64,000 bases of DNA from Nageia nagi (GCA_050084985.1 JBITNC010000002.1:13950001-14014000), one strand, 5' to 3'; counted from the first letter of the stretch, positions 34,861 through 47,330 are shown. Numbers and translations: made by a program. The notes: generated by a model not told the origin, from the letters alone.

Positions 34861-35316
34861 CAACATCCTCCACTCAATAAGCCAAACCATCTAGATTTGT
34901 ACATAGTGTCTTTTATGGATTCTCATCCTTTGAATAGAGTACTAGTAGATAATGGGTCTACAATCAATGTTATATCTTCAGTAGTGCTTGATAGGCTTAA
35001 GGTTCCTATCAATGTTTTTAATGCTCCTACCCTTACTATTAGGCATTTCAATAACACTTTGGCTACATCCATGGGTACATTCATTCTTCTAATCAAGGTT
35101 GGAGTTAGAGAAATAGTAGCTACTTGTCACATGGTTGAGGGTGAGATGCAATATAATTTTCTTTTAGGTCAACCATGGATAAAGGACATGGAGACAATTT
35201 CATATACTTTACATAAATGTTTGAAATATTTTCATAATAGAATGGTCCATTACATTATAGGTGGTTTGAATCTCTTTAGTTACTGGAACTTCACTTTTTC
35301 TCCTGAGTCTCCTTAG
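34861..35316 (+). pseudogene. Element C aspartic protease
   Basis: An open frame of 139 codons from 34,897 with the active site VLVDNGSTINVIS, catalytic Asp kept, then APTLTIRHFNNTLATSMGTFIL and the YNFLLGQPWIKDM segment, the LLGxPWI block typical of this protease. It matches B (47,955-48,215). It is one of the least damaged parts of C, but the frame is closed on both sides. Confidence 0.88.
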
Positions 35317-36500
35317 ATGCCATGTGGGCATATCTTTGTTTCATAATTCTTGTCAATGATCATCTTAAACCCATGTGACCATGTTCACAATAACCTTCAT
35401 CCTCATCTCTTCCATTAGTTCAATCCATTTTTTCTTCATATCCATTAGGCATGGATCCCTTTATACACCATGATCGACCATCTTACTATTGAGTGCCTCC
35501 ACCTGATCGATTCGATTTTTCTTTATCATACCTTATATCTAATTTATCATAGAAAGATGAGCCCTCTTCCTCTTCGGTTGGTCCCTATCCTTTTAACCAA
35601 AAACTTATCAATTTTATTTTACCACCATCCAATCTCATTAAGTATGAATATCTTTGAAAGGGGGATTATTATATAAATGATTTTCTTTTTCATATTCCCT
35701 CTATAAGAGACTTGGGGAGACCTTGAGAATCCTCACTTTCCCTAGGCTCTTTCATCTCACTAGGCTCATGTACTAACCAATATTTATTTATTTACATGGG
35801 TGTAGAGTAACCCTAGGATATTCCTTTCAAGCATCATCTTAAGGAGAAATTTTGTTCTAAAATAGAATATCTATCATGTCTTGAATTAATGTGTAAACTC
35901 TTCACTAAATGGAAATGGTAGGGATATGGCCTAGGAAAATTTAGGCAAGTTCATGAGTTTTCTATTCCTTTTGAAACCAACCAAGATAAACTTGGTCCAA
36001 GGTATCATATCCTTAAGATTAGAATTCTACAAAATAATTTACAAATATTAATCTTCCATAACAAGATGTATTGCACAATGATGCATGATATCAACTTGTA
36101 TTTTGGTCCATCTAGTCCTCATGCTTTGGAGTGTTCCATTTTGAGAAATTTCTTTCATAAACTTTCATGTGACCTATTCTTTGATGTTTTGATGGTTTTC
36201 CTTGATGGTTTGTCATCCTTCCTCCCACTCTTAGGTTGTAACTTGCAAAATTTTGGGGGTCCTTTGTCCATAGATTTCTCTTCTCATTTTTTGGGTCCTT
36301 CTCTTTATTTGAGTGATGCATCTCTTTCTCAAGATTACCTTGATGAAATTAAATCATCAATGTCAGCTTCCTTCATCAACATTTTTTACAAATATGATTA
36401 TGCATACCTTCTCATATTTAAGAAATTAAAGGATAGATACCACATGCACTTAGGAAATTCAATTGAGATAAATATCAATGAAGACCCCATAAATCTAAAT
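35317..36500 (+). pseudogene. Element C protease-RT linker
   Basis: Partly open sequence (36,066-36,500) with HLGNSIEININEDPINLNIVYLG, equivalent to VLEINISNDPQKPKIIQLG in B. Upstream of 36,066 only fragments remain. No catalytic function is expected. Confidence 0.65.
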
Positions 36501-37290
36501 ATAGTCTATTTGGGGAAGGTTTTAGATGAAGTTGAAAGGGCTAAAGCCATGAAAATGCTAAAAAGGTATGCTAAGGTCTTTTCCTTCAATTATTAGGATA
36601 TGTCAAGCATGGACCCTAATGTCATACTTCATAATATTATCACTTGTCTAGATGCCAAGTCCATTAAGTAGAAACCTAGGAGAGTCAATCCATCACTATC
36701 ACTTTAGATTAAGCATGAGATTGAAAAAATTTTATATGCCAAGTTCATCAATTCTATTGATTACCCCTAGTGGGTTTCTAACATGATTTCCATCGATAAG
36801 CCTGAGGTTCATATTAGGGTTTATACAAATTTTAGAGATCTTAATGCGGCTTATCCTAAGGATGATTTTCCATTTCCCAACATTGACACTTTGGTCAATA
36901 ATACAATAGGATATGAGATGTTTTTCACTCATGGATGGTTTCTTTGGCTACAAATAGATTTGTATTTCCCCTCAACATCAATAAAAGACTATATTCACTA
37001 TGCCCTAGAGGACTAACTATTATAAGGTTATGCCATTTGGACTTAAGAATGTCAGGGTCACATATCAATGTGCTATGACCTATGTATTCCATGATATGAT
37101 GCATGATATTGTGGAAGACTATGTAGATGATGTTTTGGTTAAGTCTAGAACTAGATATCAATATTAGGAAGTGATAGAGAAAGTCTTTAAGAGATTACTC
37201 AAACACAATGTTAGATAAAATCATAAGACATGTGTTTTTGGTGTCACATCAAGAAAATTCATAGGGTTTATTATTTCTAAAATAGGTATA
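36501..37290 (+). pseudogene. Element C reverse transcriptase
   Basis: Contains AMKMLKRYAKVFSFNY, the IKHEIEKILYAKFINSIDYP entry, VRVYTNFRDLNAAYPKDDFPFPNIDTLVNN and, in another frame, VMPFGLKNVRVTYQCAMTYVFHDMMHDIVEDYVDD with the catalytic YVDD intact at 37,120-37,131. The earlier palm Asp motif (LMDGFSSYNQ in B) is degraded to FTHGWFLWLQ. Stops and at least one frameshift near 37,015 make it inactive. Confidence 0.9.
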
Positions 37291-37920
37291 GAGGTTGACC
37301 GTAAGAAAGTGATTACCATAACTAGCATGCCTCTAGCTCATGATGTTAAAACCTTAAGAAGCCTTCAAGGTAAGATCCAATCCATTTAGAGATTCATAGT
37401 TCAATTATTAGACAAGTGTAGACCATTTAATGAGCTCCTTAATAAGGGGGTGCAGTTCAACTAGAATGAGAGTTATTGGTGAGTTTTTGATGACATCAAG
37501 CATTATCTACTTAACCATCTAATCCTTATTTTTCCTAAGGATAATGTCCCCTTACATTTATATATTTTATTTATTGATTTCACACTAGGATTCATGTTAC
37601 CTGAGAAGAATGAATAGGAAAAGGAGCAAGCTATCTACTACCTTAGTCATACACTTGTGGATTATGAGCTTAGGTATGCTTATAATGAGAAGGTCTATCT
37701 CATAATTATATTTTTCACTAATAAATTCAAATATTACATGTTAAATCATACCACCTATGTGATTTCTATATCTAATCCATTGAATTATATGATGAGTAAG
37801 GCATAACACAATACATGCACTGCTAAGTGGATCATATTTCTTTTAGAGTTTGACTTAGTGTTTATCAGCTAGAACAAAGGTTAGGCCATAGTATATTAGT
37901 TAGCAAAGGCACCCATTCAA
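37291..37920 (+). pseudogene. Element C first RNase H domain
   Basis: Reads LRSLQGKIQSI and a CRPFNELLNKG connection, then the core LYILFIDFTLGFMLPEKNE, EKEQAIYYLSHTLVDYELRYAYNEKVYLIIIF and YYMLNHTTYVISISNPLNYMMSK. As in A and B, the position of the first catalytic Asp (DAS) is not Asp-Ala-Ser. Several stops. Confidence 0.8.
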
Positions 37921-37989
37921 GTTACTACCCCTCTCAAGATCACCCTCCTTGATGAGAATGTGTCCAAGATTGATGAGATCAATGAAGTA

Positions 37990-38330
37990 GTAGATACCTA
38001 AGAGGATTATGACATTACTATGTATTTTGATGGGTCTAGATGTGAATAAGGGAGAGGGGTTGGAGTTGTTTTCTTCACTCCCTAGGGGGTTCCTATTTTG
38101 TATTATTTCAAATTTGACTTTCAATGCACTAATAATAATGCAAAATATGAGGCATTAATCTTGGGACTTAAGACAACCATCAAGCTAAAATTTGAAAGAT
38201 TTCCCATCTATGGAGACTCTCATTTACTTATCAATTAGATGATGGAAACCTATCAATATCACAATGAGATTCTAAATACTTATCGAGATATGGCATTGAA
38301 TTTTTTGAAATGGTTCAAATCTTACAAAAT
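37990..38330 (+). pseudogene. Element C second RNase H
   Basis: Reads TMYFDGSRCE (38,018-38,045), GVGVVFFTP, YYFKFDFQCTNNNAKYEALILGLKTTIKLKFE and YGDSHLLIN. The first and third acidic residues (FDGS and GDS) are kept, while the Glu of the AEY motif is Lys. Three stops. It matches the second RNase H of B in spacing. Confidence 0.82.
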
Positions 38331-38559
38331 TGAGATGACCCCTCAATCATCTAATATGGCATTGATACCATGACATATTTAGGGTCACTTATTCCCCCTA
38401 ATCCTCATTGATACATTTAGCATAGTGATTTTGAAATAATCAGCCCTTAAGGCTCCACTACATCAAGTCCTATCTTTAGCCTTAGTTAACAAGATCATTG
38501 TTGAACCACATGTCCTATGGTACAAGCAATTGCATCAGTATATGAAGTGGAATGTCACA

Positions 38560-39765
38560 CCTCCTAACTTATCATCAGGTGAAAAATGGACATTTAAAAA
38601 AAAGGCTTCTCGTGACATCATACTAGGAGATGTTGTATATAAATGGTCATATGATGGATTCCTCCTAAAATGTTTAGAGCTTTGGGAATAGGATATTGCT
38701 ATGCAAACTTACCATGATGACATATGTAGTGGGTACATTATCAAAATTGCTATTACCAAATGTATTCTTAAGATGAGATACTATTGACCTATCATGGAAA
38801 GAGACTATCAGGAATATGTAAAAAAGTGTGTTAAGTATTATTAGCATTCTCATTTGTAACATATACCTACTTAGGAACTTAAACCCATATAGTTTATGTG
38901 GCCTTTTGTATAGTGGGATTTATATCTCATAAATTAATTTTTACCTCCCTCTTTAGGTGACCATAAATTCATTATCACTACAACAAAATATTTCATCAAG
39001 TGGGTCAAGGTTGAGCCACTTATGTCCACCACAAGTCCCAATATTGTCAACTTCATTGATACTCATATTATTGGTAGGTTTGGCATCCCACACAAGATCA
39101 TATCAGATAATAGGTTATGTTTCAAAAATCAACATGTGTAAGAATTATGTAATGATTATAATATTTAGCATTCCTTCTCCACATCATATTACCCCCAAGG
39201 TAATGATCAGACAGAAGCATCCAAAAAAAATATTTTCATAATCTTAAAAAAAATGGTCAATGATAATCATAGAAATTGGCATGAGTATCTCCCATATGCC
39301 CTATCATACCAGTATTAGGATACCTATGGGGGCCATTCCTTTCTCACTAGTCTATGATGTGGAAGTAGTCATACCATTTTAGTTAGAGATTTTGTATTTA
39401 AGAGTCCAACTCCAAGGTTTCATCCCAAATGAGGATATCAAACAAGCCTAATTAGACTAGATTACTCTTCTTGATGAGAGACATGTCAATGCTATTCAAC
39501 ATCATAAATTCTATCAAGAATGATTAATGTGTGTATATAACAAGAAGGTCTAACCTAAGGAATTTGAGGTTGGTGACTTGGATACTTAAATAAAATTAGC
39601 ATCATTCACACCTTGTGAGGCCTCTTCAAGACAAGTTTGCACCAAATTGGCTAGGGTCCTATATATTCAAGAAGAAATTTGACATAGGAACCTACCATTT
39701 GGTAGATTTAAAGGGATAGGAAGAGTTAGAGCCTATTAACATCATCCATATTCATCCATTCTATG
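38560..39765 (+). pseudogene. Element C integrase
   Basis: Zinc-binding region with HDDICSGYI, YYxPIMERDYQEYVKKCVK (38,780-38,840), core with GDHKFIITTTKYFIKWVKVEPLMSTT, FGIPHKIISDN and SYYPQGNDQTEASKKN. The second catalytic Asp (SDN) and the Glu are present; the first Asp lies in a damaged WDLYLIN segment. Frameshifts from about 39,320 onward; the end YHLVDLKG.EELEPINIIHIHPF can be traced to 39,765. B lies downstream, not inside the gene. Confidence 0.85.
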
Positions 39766-41944
39766 CTTATTATTTACCTTATTTGTCTTTGTTTATTTTT
39801 GTTTGATTATTACTTTAGTTTGTTTGTGCTTGCATAACATTTCATCATATTTAATTTGTTTATCATAGCATGTCATCTTGCTCTAGTCACTCATTTATCC
39901 TACACTAAGTTCTAGGGGGTGTCTTAGGTGCAGTCATTTCCTTAAGCTTATGTGTGTACCACTTCTTTTTATTTCATTGCTTTATTTCATTTTGATCCTA
40001 TCATTTGGAGTCAATACTCAATTGGTTATTCACTTTTTAGTGTCATCTTATCTTTTTTGGATGCATAGATGCCACCAATCATTCATCTCCCTATCATGTG
40101 TTAGTCTTTTTTATCATTGTCTTTTCTATCTTTTGTCATCATTTTGCATTTATCATTTTGTTTTCACCACTCTTGCTCCTCATTTAAGTTGGGTATGTTG
40201 GACATTATATTCATTCCATGATGAAGCAAGTAGATTCCTAGACATGAGTGGAAGTCAACCCCAAAAACATCTCACTTAGACTAGGTTGTTGTTTGCTTTA
40301 TCATTTGATCTTGATTAGGTGTATGTTCTCTTTGTTGTCTTAATTTCCTATGTTTCAAGTCCCTTGTACCCTATTCATGAAATACTACATCATCAACATT
40401 TTCACACATCTATTTATGTCACTTGTCACCATACATGATCTATGGTCTCCAAGTGATGATACAACCACTTGGGTCTTAGTAAAAATATCATGTTACCTTA
40501 AAATCATTCCCTAGGGATTGATCATGGATTGCAAACTATCATGGTTTCTAAGGGAAATACCATATGAGATTATCATGATATGTGACATGGATGAACTAGT
40601 GTTAATGTTGTACTATTCATCTTCATCATCTTGTGGTGGGTGGTCCTTTTCCAATTTATGAGTTTGTTGTTTATCACTTTTATAGTCATTTTGATGTCAT
40701 GTTTATTTTCATTTTGTGCCTTTGTCGCATTTTGTTCAAAATTAGGTCTTATTTTCCTTTCATAAATTGGTCCAACCATAAAAATTTGATTATCATTTTA
40801 TTTCATAAGCTTCACCTTCATATTGGTATCACTAGGAAGTTATTATAGTCTATTTTAGATCATACATCAGCTTTTTATTTTAGGTTCAAATTTGGCCCTT
40901 CGCACATGTGTGCATGATCACCCTAGCATATCAACTTGTATCACATTATGGTATTGACTTGTAAATTATTCATATATTACCTTATTAGGTATTATCATGA
41001 CATATTATACCATTTCAATTCATTTTGTAACTATTTCATTACCAATTTTGGTTCAAGGATGAAGGTCCTAAAATTTGGTACCTTAAAAGTTGGCTCTAGT
41101 TTTGCCATTTTAAACCAAAAAACTATGTTTGTTTTTAAATCCATCAATTTTTAGCCCATCATAAATCTAAATTTAATTAGCATGTCAAGTTTCATAGCCT
41201 AATTTCATCATTTAGTCAATCTTTACAAGCCATTTATCAAGCTATTTGTAACAATGTACTTTCAGTGAGAACTAAAGGGTTGTCACCTTGGGCCAAATAG
41301 CCTTCTAATTTGGTTTAAAAAATGGGCCAAATGACCTCCATTTTTTGAGCTATTTTATCCTATAATTAGACCATACTACTATTTCTTATATCCTCAAGGC
41401 ATTTTATCGAATCATCATTATGGTTTCTTGTTATTATCCTTTGAAGTTTATAATTTTTCACTTTTACAAAAGTATCAATTTCACTGTAGTTTTGTTGTGG
41501 TCCAATTCGGATGCATTTTGAAAATAGATTTACCTAGTGTTTGTTTACTTTTTCCATGATTAATGTAAATTTAGTATTTCAATAGGGTCTTTAATACATT
41601 CCCCCTACCTTGTTTGATGCGTTGTTACAGTATAATTTGGTAGCATTTTAGTTTTTCTTAACATTTTTTGTGTTTATTTTTCATTATGGTATGTACAAAT
41701 TTATGTTTTATGTTATTTATTTTTATTCTTATATGATATTATCTTTGGATATATTTTAGTCCATTTTTGGATGTTTATGGGTATTTTGGTTTTCTTTTGT
41801 CACTTTTTATCCTTTTATCATGAGTATCTATTTTTTTCTTTGTCATTATTTTATGATATCTTTGTTAGTGTTCATTTATGTATAGTATTTAGGTTCATTC
41901 TTTTGTGTGTTTATTTATGCATGTTCATTTTCCATCATATGTGG

Positions 41945-42085
41945 TTAATCATGTAGATTCATTTTAGTTTATTTATATTTTAAGTGTTCCTTTAAGGTTC
42001 ATTTTAATGGTCATTTAGGATTCATTTTAAGTGTTCCTTTAGGCTTCATTTTTAATGGTCATTTAGAGTTCATTTTGTTGTTATT
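41945..42085 (+). repeat. Short tandem repeat before element B
   Basis: Units of about 45 bases built on AGTGTTCCTTTA-GG-TTCATTTT and AATGGTCATTTAG recur two to three times. Confidence 0.6.
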
Positions 42086-42113
42086 AAGTGCATTTATTAT
42101 CCCATACATATAT

Positions 42114-42118
42114 AAGAT
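42114..42118. repeat. Target-site duplication of element B, left
   Basis: AAGAT; the right side has AAAAT at 59,927-59,931, one mismatch. Confidence 0.75.
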
Positions 42119-42959
42119 TGTAGACACCTAAAAATGTCCCTTTTTAACTAGTAAATATTGAAATAATCATAACTTGTTGTGACAATATAAAATAGGTTTA
42201 AAAACCATATTATTGGATAGCTCTCATCGAGTACATGCAAAATGAGTGGTCACATGACCCCTTTCAGTAAAAATTAACTATTTGGAGGCCACTTTAATAT
42301 TGTTATAAAAATTGAAAACTAGTCGCCAACGATCGAAAATAATCACCGACATTTTAGGATGATCGTCGGTGTCCGTCTAGAAATCACTGGTGACTCTGTA
42401 ACAGTCGAACATAAATAAAAAATAACAAAAGAAAGTTGTAACATCTCATTCTTCCAAGATGATGTGGATAGAGGGGGTCAATTACAACCTACGGTGGCTT
42501 TTCACTTCCCCTTACCAGCTTTGGAAACTCTCACCCCAAAATCTATAAATACAAGCCAATACAAAGCAATAGGGAACACAATTTTTTGAAGGAGGGTAAT
42601 GCTGCCAAAATCTTATGAGATCATACCTTTTATTATTTTATGCTAGTTTCAATTTAATACATGTCATACATATATGCTTTGATGTTATTGTCTTTTGCAT
42701 GTGTGTAGGATTTACAGGTTGTCCATATCAAGGAGAGAAGTAAGCAAATCAAAAACAATGGAGATCTAATACTCTCATTTTGGCAAATAGCATTTGTAAA
42801 AGTCCCTTCCAAGGGCAAATTGTAATTTGAGCTGAAAATCAATATCAATTTACAATTACAACATTTCTACCTATTTTACATAATTTGAAGTTCAGTGAAA
42901 ATCTAAGAATAATTGTATTTCATATTATTCTACATTCCAGCTCTATTTTCACTATAACA
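42119..42959 (+). repeat. Element B 5' LTR
   Basis: 841 bp, TGTAGACACC to TATAACA. TATA box TATAAATA at 42,544. Aligns without gaps to 59,086-59,926; I count about 37 mismatches by hand (roughly 96 percent identity), about three quarters of them transitions. Confidence 0.96.
42544..42551 (+). promoter_or_regulatory. LTR TATA box
   Basis: TATAAATA, kept in both LTRs (42,544 and 59,511), about 30 bases before a GGGAACACAATTTTTTG segment that is a plausible start region. Confidence 0.6.
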
Positions 42960-42962
42960 TTC

Positions 42963-42990
42963 TGGCACTAGAAGGAGGGCCTGAACCTCC
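42963..42990 (+). other. Element B primer binding site, extended over the T arm
   Basis: TGG at 42,963 is followed by one discriminator base, seven bases (ACTAGAA), GGAGG (42,974-42,978), a seven-base loop, and CCTCC (42,986-42,990). This is exactly the geometry of the complement of a tRNA 3' end: CCA, discriminator, 7-bp acceptor strand, 5-bp T stem, 7-nt T loop, T stem. The loop complement starts TTCA and ends C, matching a T loop except at one base. The tRNA identity was not resolved. Confidence 0.75.
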
Positions 42991-44880
42991 ATTATTGATA
43001 GGGAGGTTTTTGTTTATGTTAAAAATAATTCTACCTTTCTGTTATTTGGTTTATTCAAATTATTCCATATACTGACTTTAAATTTCATGTTCTATGCTTT
43101 TTATAGGAAATCTATTGCAAAAATGCCAACGATTGGAATCAGATGCCGGTGACTCAAAAGGAATGCTAGCGATTCACAAAATACCGATGACTGAACATAA
43201 GTGTCTATTATATAAATTCTAGAGATTGGAATCGGATGTTGGTGACTCTAAAAAAACACCAGCGATCTCTATTTAAATGTCGAAGACTCTTACTCCAGGT
43301 CACCTTGCCTCCTTTTGTTATTTCTAAAAAAAATAGAAAATAAAAAAAATAAATATATGTATAATATATTGTTAAAATAAAAGGATACTTTTGACTGTGA
43401 TTCCTTTGCCTAGAATGCATATAGGAACGGATAGAAAAGGTTAAATGCATTTTTTTTTATTAATTTACTTTATGTATAAGGTTATGTATTTATTTTCATA
43501 TTTTGGGTGAAGGGTACGTATACATTAATACTTTTTATCTTGTCTACTTATGCTCTCCCTTTGCGCTTCGTGTGATCTAAGGTGACCAGAATAGACCTAA
43601 TAAGAAGGAGTAATTAATTCTTCTTTCACATTCACACTATCATTGATTTGGTTAATTGACCTCTTACCAAGTTTGCCCTTACCACTCCATTAGAGGTTGA
43701 AGGGATATGTGACTAGTAAGAGGAGGTAATTTACTACACATAATACTTCCACAATTGGAAGGAGTAAATGAATCACATTAAAAGGAATGAACTTAAGAAA
43801 AATAAATCAAGTTTTGGGTAGTGTAAATCATATTAAAAGGTTAATGAATTGGAGGGATTCGAATGCACTAAGTACTTTCACTTAACAAAGTATGCTCTCA
43901 CTTTTGCACTTCAAGTGATCTTAAGTGATCAGAAATAAGTTAGGTGAAAGAGGTAAAATTTATGCACATTTTATTTGGAAATATACTTCACATTAACACT
44001 CTTAAATATGTTTTCCCTTACCACTACATTGGAGGTCGAAGGGATATGTGACTCTTGGAGGAGTAATTGAACCTCACTTAATTAATTTATCTACACTTAA
44101 TGGCTTTTTACTAAGTCTACTCGTACCACTCCCTTGGAGGTCGAAGAGATATGTGACTAGTAAGAAGAGGAAATTTATCACATATAAAACTTCCACAATT
44201 GGAAGGAGTTAATGAACATCATTAAGAGGTTGGATAATGAATCACATTATAATTAAAAAGAACAACGAGGTTTACTAAGGTCAAGTCTACTTAAAATAAA
44301 CTTTTGATTGTATCACATTAGAATAAGATAAGTAAATGGACATGAATATTTGGGAGGGTAGTATGCATAAATATATCTTACTTATTTAAATGCATTTCAT
44401 AAGGCCTTAAAGGAATAATTGAACATTAATGAGTTGGATGTCACTACCAACCATTAATTCTTACTTTTTTGTACCCACCGACATAACACACTTGAAGCCA
44501 TAGAGCCAGTTACACTTGGAAGTGATGACCAAGGTAACTTTCCTTTAGTTAGGAGTCAAAAAAGGAGGCTCATCTAGAACCAAGCCAAAAGCCATAGAAA
44601 CTTGTGAACATTACTTAGAATTACCCAACCTACCTTGTTTAACACTTGACTAGTCAAAACAAACTAGGAAAATTAAAAAGATTAAAAATGAACAACTCAT
44701 ATCGTTCATTTAACTCATACATTAAAAATATGTGAAAAGTTAAAAAAGATAATCACATCGTTAAAAGTAAGTTTGCATATAGGATGTTTGTGCATTAAAT
44801 TGCTTTCTCAAAAACATAATATAAAAGATAAAAATAGAGTTTCTTTCTTACGATGTTTGTTTATAATATCTAAAAAAAAA
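42991..44880 (+). other. Element B 5' leader
   Basis: About 1.9 kb of untranslated leader. It contains a cluster of CGGTGACTC/CCAACGATTGG-like words at 43,115-43,295 and three copies of an ACCACTCC-TTGGAGGT-GAAGGGATATGTGAC repeat. The last 250 bases, with TTTAACACTTGACTAG near 44,640, resemble the leader of element C. No gene. Confidence 0.65.
43545..44220 (+). repeat. Imperfect tandem repeats in the element B leader
   Basis: TATGCTCTCCCTTTGCGCTT (43,548) recurs as TATGCTCTCACTTTTGCACTT (43,889). A CTTACCACTCCATTAGAGGT unit with AGGGATATGTGACTAGTAAGAGGA (43,677) recurs at 44,020 and 44,125, and the CACAATTGGAAGGAGT word at 43,750 recurs at 44,195. Two to three units of about 340-450 bases, each partly deleted. 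Confidence 0.75.
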
Positions 44881-47330
44881 ATGGTTCAAACTAGAATAAT
44901 CACCGCTAAGAAAATGCAAGAATACCCATTTGAAATACAAGAAATAGATCCAGATAATATGGATCTGATAGAGTCTTTGGTTAGGAGGCCACCTCCTTTA
45001 GATGAATTAGATCCACGGGTAGTTTTTTATGAAAGTAAAGATTGGGATTGGGGTTATGATCAATCTAGATTACAAAGACAAAGTATAGAAGATCCTATTA
45101 CCAAGGCTAGAATGCAAGTGTTAGATGAAGAGCTAATTGAAATTCATCGTTGCCTAGCTAATTATAGGGCTATTCCTAAGATGTCTTCTAGTTTACCAAG
45201 AGATGTGGAAAAACTAAATCAAAGGTGCGATAACTTAGAAATTGATGAGGATAAATCTCAGGCTGAAACCATAGCGGTACCAGAGACTGAGCCATATAAA
45301 GTTAAATATGAAAGAGTCATTCATCTATTATCAGATGGTCAAAAAGTTAGTTCTTTAATTCGAAAAGAGGGATCTTCTTTTTCTCATAAATCTCTTGAAT
45401 TAGGAAAAAATGAAGCATCAATACCTACGAGTAATTTATCTCAAAGAGCTCCTTCAATGAAGCAAATGGAAAAATCTAATTCCTCAAAGGGAGGATTACA
45501 TAGAAGGACATCTAAGTTCAAAATAGAAGAGATACCTTCTTATGAAGAACTAAAAGAATGATGATTATATAAAACAAAAGCTGGTCAAAAATTCATAGAA
45601 ATATATGCTAATGATATTAAAAAGATCGCAGAGATGCAATATCTCCTAAAAGAAGAGAATAGAAAAGCTAATGAATTCATTAAAATCCAAAAACAAGAAA
45701 ATAAATTAAAAGAAATGGAAGATAAACTTCTTAGAGATAAAAGGAAATTCATAGAACAAGAATAAGCAAACAAAGAAAGAAATGAGTTCCTGGAACAAGA
45801 AAAGAAAAGACTTCATAAAGAATATGAGATTCAACTTTGTTTACAGGAATTACAAATTAAAGAATTAGAGAATGAAAAAATAAAAAGAGAACAATATCTA
45901 CATATGGAGAAAGAAAAACAAAGATATTGGGATGAATATCAAAAAATAAAAAATTTGAAACCTGAAACTCCTGAAGGAAGTCAAATATAAAGATATCGAG
46001 ATCCTTACTTAGACAAACAAGAAGCGATGGATAAAGATATAGCCATTTTATTACAAAAGGAAATGGATAAAGAACTAGAACTTCAAAAATTATATGATAA
46101 AGAAAAGCAAGATTCCATTAAAAGTTGGGTTGAACAAACCCAAAATCAAACAAGACAACCTGATTACAAAGGAAAAGATCTATATGGAAAAGGTATATCC
46201 CAAAAACCTCTTAAAATCCCTATTTTGCGATGCCATTCACCTCTTAAAATATTGCCTCCACCACCATCAGAGTTTCCTTCTGACTATGAGTCTTACATTT
46301 CAAGATCAATTTCAGAAAAGGATCTGAATACTCGAAGATATCATAGACACACTCAAGGTCATAGAACCGATAAAGAATTAGAAGACTTTATGAAGGATTT
46401 TATAAATCAAGAAATGAATGTTCAAGGACTTAAAAAGTTAAATTATAGAAACATTTGCAATGAGCCTATTCATTCAAGTGTTCTAAAGAAGAAATTACCA
46501 TATAGGTTTGAATTTCCTAAAATAGAATCATTTAAGGGAAGAGAAGACCCCAAAGAACATTTCAGAAAATTTACATTTTCTAGTTATTAGATAGCTAATG
46601 ATGACTTATTAATGTTATGTATATTTCCTATGACACTTGCAATTCAAGCTTTAGATTGGTATAATAGTTTACCTATACATAGTTTATATACATTCGAACA
46701 ATTAGCTAATCAATTTCTTGAACACTTTAGAATCAATATTAAAGAAAGATCTTCAATTACTGATCTTACAAGATTACAACAGTTTCCTGATGAAACTATA
46801 CAAGATTACATCTCAAGATGCGGGCTATACTCACTAGTATGCCTTATACAATACCACAAGAAGAAATGGTTAAATTATTTAGCCAAAGTTATTTAAGACC
46901 AATAGCCAGTGTTCTCCAAATTCAACAACATAGAACTTTTGAAGAAGCTATTGCTTAGGCAGTAGTTATAGAAAGAGTTAAAATTCAAGATGGAGAACTA
47001 AAACTCAAGAAAAAAGAATACAAAAAGGGTAATCAATATGAAAACATTAGTAAACAACCACAAAATAATCAAATAGCTATGACAAAAAATTCTGGTCAAT
47101 CTTCAAAAATCAAGGAAAATGCTGAACCTAAGCCTAAAAGAAATTTTACCCCATTATTAGAACCATTAGCCGAAATACTTAAAAAATTATGTGATAATGG
47201 TATGATTACATTACCTGATATAAAACCTAAAAATCCTAATGCTAAAGGAAGCAAATGGTATAAAGAGAATGAATTATGTGCTTATCATAGGCAAAAAGGA
47301 CATAATACAAATAAATGTTGAACTTTACAA
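44881..47330 (+). pseudogene. Element B gag
   Basis: Starts at ATG 44,881 (MVQTRIITAKKM), after an in-frame stop-free upstream stretch that lacks family resemblance. The N-terminal part (to 45,558) is acidic and otherwise unknown. A strongly charged Glu/Lys region from 45,580 to 46,100 (KEENRKANEFIKIQKQENK and similar) is a probable coiled coil. The conserved gag core follows (CNEPIHSSVLKKKLPYRFEF, LLMLCIFPMTLAIQALDWYN, QLANQFLEHFRINIKERSS). The zinc-binding end WYKENELCAYHRQKGHNTNKC is at 47,260-47,321. A double TGA at 45,559, stops at 45,763, 45,988 and 46,588, and a frameshift near 46,835 inactivate it. Confidence 0.9.

Larger units (their letters stand above)
39766..42118. other. Element C 3' region left of B
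   Basis: T-rich sequence without a supported frame. Short hydrophobic frames here arise from TTT/CAT-rich composition. At 41,940-42,080 a TTCATTTTAATGGTCATTTAGG word is repeated three times. No ORF3 equivalent was found. Confidence 0.45.

Noticed and set aside
40573-41956. Hydrophobic frames suggesting membrane proteins
   Set aside because: They arise from T-rich sequence in the 3' region of element C, are short, and have no relatives in A or B.
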